DNA from: Bicyclus anynana
Lineage: Eukaryota; Arthropoda; Insecta; Lepidoptera; Nymphalidae
Reading direction: 5' to 3'
Length of the DNA: 64,000 nt
Assembly (NCBI RefSeq): GCF_947172395.1
Contig: NC_069087.1
Span: forward strand, 11,799,107 to 11,863,106
Shown here: in pieces, positions 11,583 to 21,258 of the stretch
Position numbering within the stretch: position 1 is the first letter of the stretch
How the letters are laid out: each line of letters starts with the position of its first letter
Translations under genes and position numbers: made by a program
Notes under the pieces: generated by a model
What the model saw: only the letters and a program-made list of their open reading frames with translations
What the model was told of the DNA's origin: nothing
The model's database searches: none

Positions 11583-11888
11583 AAAGATTACCCCATTTCT
11601 TAACCACGCGTACCCATAGGCATAAACCGTGCACCGTTCACCGTTTGTGACACGTGATATTTAATTTCTTAAAATGCACACAACCGACAAACGTTAGTAT
11701 ACGTTCCCTTTTAAGATAACGTTGTATAGTAACGGATGTTTTAGTTTAGGTATTTCAGTTATAACGATACCTACTTGATATCGTTCCGATGCCCGCCGTT
11801 AACTTCTCAACCCTACTGATTGTCTTTGATTCATAGTCGGCCATTATTGTTGTGTTAAAAAGTCATCTAAGTAAATTTCGAGTATACA

Positions 11889-12013
11889 TCATCATATCAG
11901 CCGATGGACGTCCACTGCAGGACATAGGCCCCTATTGTAGGCACTTCCAAACATCACGATACTGAGCCGCCTGCATCCAGCAAATACCTCGATGTTGTCA
12001 GTCCATCTGTTCA
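11889..12013 (-). mobile_element. RTE-type LINE 3-prime fragment
   Basis: ATCAGCCGATGGACGTCCACTG, GACATAGGCCCC, then GCCGCCTGCATCCAGC. This is the same end as the TSD-flanked copy at 40708. It is 5-prime truncated. Confidence 0.7.
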
Positions 12014-13839
12014 TAATTTTCTTTTATTTTCTTCTTTTATATAGTTTACACGTATTTTGTACCTATAAACTATAAATGTATGCAGTTATGAAAATAATTC
12101 AGTTTATAATGAATATGTTTTCCTTAAATACGAATTATCACGTATTGATCCTATCCAATCCGTGCACATAATAATTTTATGTTCTACTCGTAGCTGTTTA
12201 TCCGCTTAAACGATTATGTGAGATTTAGTTATACGAGTAAATATCGACAATGATAATATATATAACAAGACAAACATTTGAATACTTAAATGCGATTACC
12301 AAAAAATTGACGAATGTGATTTATGAGGACGATATAGGTTTATGTAATGACTATTTTGTATAAATAAATTTCCTTACTGGAAATACGACTATAATTAATA
12401 AAGATCGTTGTAATATTTCTGCCAATCTATGCAAGTTATTTACCGAAACAATCGCGGTAACTAACTAGAAGTTCAACTTGCGTGCGAATGGCTATAATTA
12501 ATTACACATTTAAAATATATTTTATACATTTAAATAGGTAAATACACCGTTTAATAAGAAAGAATGACGGAAAAAGGTTGATTATTATGACGGAAAGTGG
12601 TTCCCTTGTGGAATGTTTAGTTAAAGAAGAATTAAACTGTATTAGTTACATTATGATGTAAGTGCGGTAAGTTGAAAATTGCAGCCGAGGCGATATTGCA
12701 AGTTCGAGCCGTAAGCGTAGTAAGGAAGAGGCTGTAGTAATCAAAGCTCACGTATGGCATACGACGTTTTTTGACACATTTGCAAGGAACACACTTTCTG
12801 AAACTGAATTTGCATCTTTGCCTGTTTTCCGTATGATGACGTTATTTTTCTCAGATAGCGAAGTATTACTAATAAAGTAAATTAATATTTTTGTGTTTCT
12901 GTTACATATAAATGGTTGTCATTTATTGTCAAAATTATTAAAATGAAAGAATTAAATGTTAGTTATTATATTTTATCTCACATAGTTAATTTTATTTATA
13001 AAATGATGAGCACCTTTCTGTCATAAAAACTCTTTGCTAAGATTTAAAAAAAGTACCGTTTTTAGACGGATGATAAAGGTTTTATATCACATTACGACAC
13101 ATGTGCATTTTACATTACATTAAGGTACATGTGCGTAATGAGATACATTACGATATTGAAATTGGTGTTAAGCGATACTTTACGATCAAATGTGTTATAA
13201 TATAAGTTAAATGATGGAGATGATGATCAAATGAAGAACTCGATTAAGATCAAATAATCTGGAAGTTAGGGTTACAAGTATGTTATAGCAATAATAGGAT
13301 TTTAGCTTGCGCTATCTACCTAGCGCTTTTCTACTGTGGATTTTAGTACCCCGTCTGTGGCCGAATTATGGGCTGTCAACACGCAGATTGATGTAGGTTG
13401 TTTAGGCTTTGTTTATTCTGTAGTAATGAAGCAGTATTCTTTTAAACGCGAAACAATGCCTCTTAATGGTGATATTTCGTGTAGCAAAATACCTGTTTAT
13501 TATTAATTATTATACTTATTGTTTTGTTTTGTCCAATTAAAGATTTTTGCGAGTAATTTATTTTGGGAACGAATTTATCCTTGACAAAAAGTTATTGTCA
13601 AACTTTGAACTGGAATGATTCTGGTGTCATAGCTTAAATTTATTTTACTTTTAATAGGCTTGCCGTCAGCCATGCCTGAGTAGAAAACGTTTGGGCGTTT
13701 TGAGCTTCTCCTTCTACGCAACATATTTATATGTATCTTTTTAAATCTGTAGATGGCATGACCACGCTGTCTGCTATTAAGCTGTCCTATGAAGTTATAT
13801 ACATTACAGAGAATGTAGGACTTACCTATATATGGTCTT
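12014..13839. other. AT-rich intergenic sequence
   Basis: No gene is recognised. The block at 12680-12800 (GCAGCCGAGGCGATATTGC, GTATGGCATACGACG) looks repeat-like but has no second copy here. ACACATGTGCA and ACATGTGCGTAATG near 13095-13140 form a weak inverted repeat. Confidence 0.4.
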
Positions 13840-13962
13840 ATTTATAAACATGGATAAGAATTAAAACCTCAAATTTCTTCAAAGTGACCTTTAGAACAGT
13901 AGTGATTGGGTCCACTTTACTTAAGGGAATTGAGGTTTAAATCTCAGTCCATGTTTATGAAT
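13840..13962. mobile_element. Foldback element (MITE-like)
   Basis: TTTATAAACATGGATAAGAA...AAACCTCAAATT faces AATTGAGGTTTAAATCTCAG...CCATGTTTATGAA. A half copy, TTTATAAACATGGATTCTGA with ACCTCAATTTTTTC, lies in the last intron of Hs3st-A at about 56218. Confidence 0.7.
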
Positions 13963-14117
13963 AATATGGGGATAAAACGAAATTTTTTCTGGCTGCGCGG
14001 GATCTAATATATTAAATAAAGAGTGCTTTATACGACGTTTTCCAACGTTACTTAATCGTAAACTTTAGCGTCGACTAGAGTTCATGATCTCAAGTTCTTT
14101 ATAAATCTTTATAAAAG

Positions 14118-14230
14118 CTTCAATAGCTCAACGGTAAGAGCGGTTGGACTCATCACCAAGGGTTGGTGGTTTGATCCCCGCCCCGCTGGTCTATTGTCGT
14201 ACCCACTTCCGTCTTTCCCGACTAGCTGGA
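14118..14230 (+). mobile_element. tRNA-like SINE head, family F
   Basis: CAATAGCTCAACGGTAAGAGC (A box) and GTGGTTTGATCCCCGCC (B box), followed by CTGGTCTATTGTCGTACCC. The tRNA end structure is broken, so it is a SINE rather than a tRNA gene. Confidence 0.6.
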
Positions 14231-14743
14231 AGGGAATGGAAATATTTGTCATATTATAAAAGATATGGCAAATATTCTTTTAACAAAAAAAAAAAATCTG
14301 TCCCAAATACGCGCAGTTTCGTTTTCAATTTTACTGATAATAATTGAGAGGCAAAGTATTAAAAAAAAAAACTAGCTCATTCAGTATGACGCTCAGCTAA
14401 GAATGAGAATTGTTCCAAGCCGTTTTGCAGTCGTTTAAATTTCAATTAACCATTCAATTTACATATTAAAGCAGGGCGGGTGATTGGTAGTCGGAAACGA
14501 CCTCGGTTACGGTGCATGCGATCTTGTCGCACTCTTCCTGCTCGCTAGCATTACAATGTCGTATTAGATTAGTGTACATGGCCATTGGCATAATCAATTA
14601 ACTTAAGGTGTTAGGTGACCTCTTTGATCTACTGCCTCGTTGGTTAATTTTTTTTGTAAAAGTTGAAAAATTTAACCAACAGAATTAAAAAAAAAAAATG
14701 GAAAATTATGAGCCTGGCGTTAAAAAGTTGGTGGTGTTACAAC

Positions 14744-14990
14744 CTCCTGCCTCGGAAATCACAACACTGCGCTTTCTAGTATGGGGTCGCCATTCCAGCA
14801 CCTTGGGACCCCAACGTCCACCGGTTCTTCGAACTATGTTCCCCGCCCATTGCCACTTCAGCTTCGCGACTCGTTGAACTCTGTCGGTGACTTTGGTTCG
14901 TCTGCTTCTTAGCTTAGAAGCTGTTTTGAGAAGTCAAGTTTGTCTATTTGTAAAGACTCTACCACCGGTTCGGAGTTCTTTTGAAATTAA
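14744..14990 (-). mobile_element. RTE-type LINE fragment joined to a LINE UTR piece
   Basis: 14757-14905 (CAACACTGCGCTTTC, CCCATTGCCACTTCAGCTTC) matches the interior of the LINE fragment at 40852-40960. 14938-14985 (TTTGTAAAGACTCTACCACC) matches the UTR of the LINE at 367-895. Confidence 0.65.
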
Positions 14991-15220
14991 GATCTGATAG
15001 TGGTTGTTTAATATACTTACGTGTTATCATCGCCTACTATACCTAACCTATACCTGTCTACCTGGCTCTGTAGAGGGCCTGAAATAGTCTTCTAAATGAT
15101 GAAGGTAACTCGCATGTTCATTTGTTTGCTGTTATAACGATTAAAGCAACATGATATTAATATTAGGTTGGAAAGTTGACCGATCATTGATTGGTCATTG
15201 ACCAGAGTAGGGGCGGGGCA

Positions 15221-15594
15221 TCTATACTACCTACTGATGTTATAAACGCGAAAGTTTGTATGGATGTTTGGATGTTTGTTACTGTTTAACGCTGCTACTA
15301 CTGAAGCGATTCGGCTGAAATTTGGAATAGAAATAGATATTACTCTGGATATTTTACATAGGCTACTTTTTATACCGAAAAAATCCATGGTTTCCCGAGA
15401 TTTGCTAAAACTGATGATTTTGATGATATGAATGTTTGTTACTCTTTCACGCCTCGACTACTGAACCGAATTAGCTGATTTTGGTATTGAGATATAGTAA
15501 AGCATGAATTAATACATATGCTACTTTTTATTCCGAAAATATCCATGGTTTCGAAACTAAACTCCACGCGGACGAAGTCGCGAGCGTCCGCTAG
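15221..15594 (+). mobile_element. Helitron-like element, duplicated-middle subfamily
   Basis: Starts TCTATACTACCTACTGATGTT and ends GCGAGCGTCCGCTAG. Inside, the motif block from GTTTGTTACT to CCATGGTTTC occurs twice, as in the 9005 copy. The next element starts at once. Confidence 0.8.
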
Positions 15595-15928
15595 TAATAT
15601 TATAAATACGAAAGTAAGTCTGTCCATCTGTCTGTCTGTTACCTTTTCACTGCTCAATAGCTGAACCGATCAAGACAAATTTTGGTATAATGTTAAATGG
15701 AACCTTTGATCAAAACATAGGGTACAGGGTACTTTTTGACTCTAAAATAACAATAGAAGGGGTTGAAATAGGGGTTGAAAGTTTGTATGGGAAGGCCTTC
15801 ATTTTAGAGTTTAGTTTAAAATAGTAATGTGATACAAGAATTTTTAAAACTCAACCCCTAACTTGCTAAAATAGGGGTTAAAAGTTTACATTGATTTCCT
15901 CGCGGATGAAGTCGCGGGCGTTCGCTAG
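15595..15928 (+). mobile_element. Helitron-like element, abutting the previous one
   Basis: TAATATTATAAATACGAAAG follows the CTAG of its neighbour directly, and it ends GTCGCGGGCGTTCGCTAG. The interior (GGGGTTGAAATAGGGGTTG, CTGTCTGTTACC) belongs to a different subfamily from its neighbour. Confidence 0.78.
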
Positions 15929-15957
15929 TATTTACGCCTGAAATAAATGCATTTGAA

Positions 15958-16045
15958 TAGGTCGACCCAGGACTCGAACTAACGACTTCGTACCCGAAGG
16001 ACAGGACCATTCGTACCCGAGCGTATTAACCACTGCACCAAGGTT
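15958..16045 (-). mobile_element. tRNA-like SINE head
   Basis: CCAGGACTCGAACTAACG is the reverse of a B box and CCACTGCACCAAGG resembles a reversed A box. An ATTCGTACCCGA repeat inside spoils a cloverleaf. Confidence 0.5.
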
Positions 16046-17225
16046 AATTGAAGGCGTAGTTACATAAAACCGAGTAATATAAATCCTACAGTTATATATT
16101 AAAGGTCGCGGAATTTTTAGCGTAACTGCCTATTAAAGTAGTTTAAATATTCCGTGCTACTAACTGTAATTTCTACGCCAAAGCTAATTATGCCTTGCGG
16201 TGTACTTTAGTTTGTTGTTTATTATAATAAATTCAAGGTCATGTGATGAGGTAAGGAGAAAATAAGTTATGATTGCTCTATAGGTCTATGCTAGAATGAC
16301 TAACGAAGTAAAATTTCAACGTCTGAAAATAATATATAATTTTCTTATCAAAATATTTTCTTCATCAAATATGGATGGCCTGCGCCTTATTATGTATCTC
16401 AGTGTACCATTCAAACAATGAGTCACTACGTCGATTTTCGTCGTATTTTCGTTTTTGTGATCATCTAATATAGTTATTTCTACGAAATTACCTTGACTAC
16501 GTCATTTTACATTAAGTGGCAATGATGTTTTGTTTTAACAATCGTCTGACATGAATATTTCAACAAAATAACGTAAATATCAGTTTTTTGTTATAATAAC
16601 GTTACTACCCGCTACTACCACTACTAGCGCTACTGGCGCAAGCTTTTACAACATGAAAAAAAAACCGAATATGTATCAAAAATATACGATGTGTGTGTTT
16701 TTTCTAGAAGCGCATTAGCGAGTGCACTCTCATTCTCAGAGGAAAATCGTGCTCAACAATGAATCGACTGTTAACGATGATGATGATTAAAAATAATAAA
16801 ACCTATGATTTTTTAATCTGTTAAAATTTCAGTTGTGTATACATTTTGGGTTTACATGAAATTTTCAATCAGAAGTGTCATTGCAATTCATAATCCAAAT
16901 GGTTACAATGACACCCTTTCAGTATTCAAATGAAAGATTTATAAAAAAAGCGTCGAGTTTACATTTTAAAGAGAATACGTTATCTCAGTAGTTCAAAGAA
17001 ATGTCTTTTGAATTCCTCTTATAAAATTCCTAACTTAATAATCTCGATCCCAACTTTCCGACCCGAAAAGAAAACTGAAGTTAACCTAGAACTGTACAAC
17101 CTCATTTCTTGATTTTATGCAGTTTATATAAAATTCAATACTCTTTCCTGATATTCGAAATTTATTTTTAAATATATTTTTTATGATTTATTGGGATGAA
17201 AATACGAATTAGTGTAGGTACTTTA
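16046..17225. other. AT-rich intergenic sequence
   Basis: No gene or clear repeat is seen. There is a short CTAC-rich tract at 16605-16635. Confidence 0.4.
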
Positions 17226-17239
17226 AAGTAGATGTTTTT

Positions 17240-17470
17240 TTTGTTCTTATTCTTTACAAGTTAGCCCTTGACTACAATCTCACCTGATGGTAAGTGATGA
17301 TGTAGTCTAAGATGGAAGCGGGCTAACTTGTTAGGAGGAGGATGAAAATCCACACCCCTTTCGGTTTCTACACGGCATCGTACCGGAACGCTAAATCGCT
17401 TAGCGGTATGTCTTTGCCGGTAGGGTGGTAACTAGCCCCGGCCGAAGCCTCCCACCAGCCAGCCAAGCCA
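17240..17470 (-). mobile_element. tRNA-derived SINE, family B, head truncated
   Basis: ATTCTTTACAAGTTAGCCC through CTTTGCCGGTAGGGTGG to CCTCCCACCAGCCAG; the tRNA head is missing. Confidence 0.85.
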
Positions 17471-17589
17471 TGCCAGATTGTAGTGGATGACGTCCACGAC
17501 ATCATATCTGATATATTAGTTAAAAAAAAATCTTGTATTTCAGAGTATAGCTAGCTGATTAGTGTGATGTAAGCTTTCCTATGAAGAGG

Positions 17590-17799
17590 GAGGCCAGCCC
17601 TCCTAGCGAAGTGGCACGTCGATTTTCTTTCTACGATCGCTAACGCTTCGAAAACTAGAAAGATGTATGGGAATGACATTTGCTATCGACAGGTCACGTG
17701 ATCAAGATCTGTCATTCCCATACGTTTTTCTAGTTTTCGAAGCTTTTGCGATTGTAAAAAGAGAATCTATGAGCCACTTGGCTAGGGGGGCAGGGCCTG
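17590..17799. mobile_element. Foldback element 1 of 3
   Basis: Two arms of about 90 bp (GAGGCCAGCCCTCCTAGCG... and ...GCTAGGGGGGCAGGGCCTG) pair through TTCGAAAACTAGAAA and ATGTATGGGAATGACA. The short centre is GTCACGTGATCAAG. The open frames inside come from the palindrome. Confidence 0.85.
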
Positions 17800-17802
17800 C
17801 AG

Positions 17803-17985
17803 CATGTGGCACGTCGATTCTCTTTCTACAAACGCTAACGTTTCTAAAATTGAATAATGTATGGTTATGACATTCACTATTGACAGGTCACGTGATCAAG
17901 TTGTCGATCGAATCTGTAATTCCCATACATTTTGTTTATTTTCGTAGTGTTATCGTTTGTAGAAAGAGAATCAACGTGCCACATT
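17803..17985. mobile_element. Foldback element 2 of 3
   Basis: The arms start CATGTGGCACGTCGATTCTC and end AGAATCAACGTGCCACAT. The centre GACAGGTCACGTGATCAAG equals that of element 1. It is more diverged, with stems interrupted. Confidence 0.8.
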
Positions 17986-18066
17986 GACAAGGCTCGATAT
18001 AATGAATAACCAACAACAAAGATGTAATGAAACAAAGATATAAGATCATGCTCTATGTTACATAAT

Positions 18067-18525
18067 GACATATCGATTCTCTCTCAACAATGGCTACGCT
18101 TCGAAAATTAAAAAAATGTATGTGACTAACAACAGGCCATTTCACTAACTTTAACTATGGTCATATTATACGAAATTTACCAACTAGCTATTGTTATTAA
18201 TTCTCAAGTCACGTGATTTCATATTCACTATTTATTTAATGCTAACTGATCAAAATTGAGATGACAGGTAAAAATGTCACCCGGTGCCTACTGGCAACCC
18301 TAAGTCGATATCTTAGAGCAAGTAGATGACATTGTCTAGTTGACACAGTTTGTTAACAATTTGCTTTACGGAATACGAAAAATATGATGTTTGTTTTAAA
18401 AGGTTGTTAATATATACCAAATTAGTGAATAGAGCAGCTGATCACCTGATCAACCTATCAATCGATGTCATTACCATACACTTTTTAATTTTCGAATCGA
18501 TAGCGATTGTAGACAAAGAATCGAT
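18067..18525. mobile_element. Foldback element 3 of 3, arms spread by about 340 bp
   Basis: TATCGATTCTCTCTCAACAA...TTCGAAAATTAAAAAAATGTA (18070-18122) faces TACACTTTTTAATTTTCGAA...AAGAATCGATATGG (18476-18529). The centre is expanded and holds two CACGTGAT/CACCTGAT motifs, so it is either the long parent form or one that took an insertion. Confidence 0.7.
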
Positions 18526-18599
18526 ATGGAACATGGCTAGAGCGGCTGGTTGTTGGTGTCTCCCGTATTTAGTTTGACCTAGAGCCGCTAAATGCCACC

Positions 18600-20090
18600 G
18601 GTGACTGCGGTCTCGAAATTCGGACATCGCTGTTAAATTAATTAAAGTCCTCGTAAATTGCGCCGTTTCATTCAGTTGCTTTTCATTTTGTGTTCATTTC
18701 ATTCCCTTAAGGATTACTAGTAACGAATATTTACTTTCTATATTCGCTAGCCATGTTATTGTCTTTTAATTTTAAGGGTAAATGATAAACGAGTAGGTAT
18801 CGCTTGTATTTACATAAGAAAAAGCGGGCTCTCTGTTGTTTCTAAATGATTGGAGCAATTATGATGTATTTTTTTTTTGTTTGAAAGTTTACGTTATTTT
18901 GATGGTTCTAAGCTAAAAATATAAAGAAGAAGACCCGTTAAGCCAATTTGAAGATATCGGCGTTTTTAACCGACTTCCAAAAAGGAGAAGGTTCTACGTT
19001 CGGCAGTATGTATGTTTCTTTTTTTCATTCAGATGGAAAGAATTTCTGACATAAATCGTATAATCGTTATTCGTAAATTCGTGAGTACTTATTTATATAA
19101 AAGAAGCCCATCAATCCACATTGGAAAAGCATTGTGGGTGCTCCTCAAATAAGAAGAGAAGTTGGCCGTTAAAATAACTAAATAAATAAGCCTGGAGTTG
19201 GGAAGATGGCGGTGTTGGTATACCACCATGTCTCCGGGAGCACGTCCATCCAGCGCTTTGTCTTTTTTTTATTCATAATGGTCTAGGTTGGAGCGCGCTT
19301 GCCTAGAAAATGCCTATTTACTCTTGTCTTGAAGGTGCACAAATCATAAGTTTTAGGAAACACAGAAGCTGGGAGGGTCTTTCACCGGTCGTATTGGTCT
19401 GCCGACCCATCGGACTATGAGAGTGAGGGAATGGAGAGTGCACCTGTGCTTGCGCACAAAAGTGTGCACTATAATATCTCCTGCGTACATGGTTAATCCC
19501 ACCATGAGATTGAAAAAATTAAAAAACACAATTCGCTCGGGAGCAAAGACGTCGTAGAAGTTTGAGGTTCTCAACGGATTTGTATAATTTAAGCTCTTTA
19601 AATCACAAATCAGACAGTAAATTTAGTTCAATCTCTTCAAAGTCAGGAACATTGTAACCAGATCACAATTTACGCTTGTAAATTATGAATTGACAGAGTT
19701 ATTGTGCTATATAAGAAGCGAGTTTTCGTTCATAATTCGAGTCATATCGACGCACCGTGGCGTGGTGGAAATTTTGCGGGCTTTGTTTTATTGCTTCCGT
19801 ACTTTATGGTAATAGGAGCAAACCTGCGCTGTGCCGCCATTACCGACCGTATTACATATCGTATTATGTTTTATTTAATACCAGAAATGAACTCAACTTT
19901 GTCTACCTTTTTTGGCATGCAATGACGTAAACATTTCGTTGAAATAATACTGGTATAAAATGTTTTTAGTCGTTTTTAGGTTACATCTGTAATTGTTTAC
20001 GAAACTAGGGTATTTCATAATTTTCATTAACTCAAAGGTAGTACGTTAAATTTCTTTTTGTTTTGTTTTTTTTATGTTATTTTTTGTAAA
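18600..20090. other. Intergenic sequence with repeat scraps
   Basis: AACCGACTTCCAAAAAGGAG with CTACGTTCGGCAGTATGTATG (18968-19015) matches 30280-30340 in reverse, a dispersed repeat. No gene is recognised. Confidence 0.45.
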
Positions 20091-20091
20091 A

Positions 20092-20629
20092 CTAGCGGAT
20101 GCCTTCGTCCGCGTGGAATTCAGTTATTCACAAATACTGCGGAACCATGAATTTTTCCGGGATGAAAAGTATTCTATGTTTTAATCCAGAGTAAAATCTA
20201 TTTCCATTCCAAATTTAAGCCAAATCGGTTCAGTAGTAGCGGCGTTAAAGAGTAACAAACACCCAAACATGACGGCCTCCGTGGCGCAGTGGTATGCGCG
20301 GTGGATTTACAAAACGGAGGTCCTGGGTTCGATCCCCGGCTAGGCAAATTAAGATTTTCTTAATTAGTCTAGGTCTGGCTAGTGGGAGGCCGTGGCTAGT
20401 TACCACCCTACCGGCAAAGATGTACCGCCAAGCGATTTAGCGTTCCGGTACGATGTCGTGTAGAAACCAAATAGGGTGTGGATTTTCATCCTCCTCCTAA
20501 CAAGTTAGCCCGCTTCCATCTTAGACTGCATCATCACTTACCATTAGGTGAGATTGTAGTCAAGGGCTAACTTGTAAAGAATAAAAAAAAACATCCATAC
20601 TAACTTTCGCGTTTATAATATTAGTAGGA
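20092..20629 (-). mobile_element. Helitron-like element carrying a nested SINE
   Basis: The reverse Helitron begins ACTAGCGGATGCCTTCGTCCG and ends TTTCGCGTTTATAATATTAG. The family B SINE at 20271-20588 sits inside, between AACACCCAAACAT and AAACATCCATACTAAC. The AAACAT on both sides is a likely target-site duplication. Confidence 0.88.
20271..20588 (+). mobile_element. tRNA-derived SINE, family B, full length
   Basis: The head GACGGCCTCCGTGGCGCAGTGG (A box) and GGGTTCGATCCCCGG (B box) leads into the body and ends AACTTGTAAAGAATAAAAAA. It is nested in the Helitron, so it is younger than its host. Confidence 0.92.
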
Positions 20630-21258
20630 TTTATGAGCCCAATATGTGAATGTGTTTAGTTGTCAGCTAAAAATAACACATACATAGGAAACATCATTAG
20701 GGGGTTATGTAGAGGGCGGTTGAAGTGATAAAATCATTAAATATAAAATGTAAATTATTATATTGAAGACTCCAACAAGTACTGACAAGTGTTCTCTATC
20801 AAAAATATATTTAACAATGCAAATACTCTTGAACGCAAGTAGAAGCAGTATCTTGGTGACATTTTCATTTCTGTAACATGACTCCTTGTATTGTTTGTTT
20901 CCCTATTCCCTTTATAATTATTTCTTGACATACGATACCAATTAAAATAACAAGCGAGCAAACATTTTCCTCATAGTGAAAAAGCCGAAATTGTTTTTAG
21001 GTCACAATATGAATTTTCAGAGCATTTTCTTCAACGGAATTTCTTCAACAGAGCAGATTGGAAAATCTTTTCAGACGCATATTTTCTACAGAACGCTAAA
21101 ACATAATTTGCCTGAAATTCATCGATGAATAGAAATAAGCTTCTACTTGGATGAAATCATATTTTCTGAGAGTAATTTTATCTTGAGATTTATGTATTAT
21201 TTATTATGATTATAATACAACTATGTAATTGTAGATCTTTATCAGTTTATGCTTTAAA

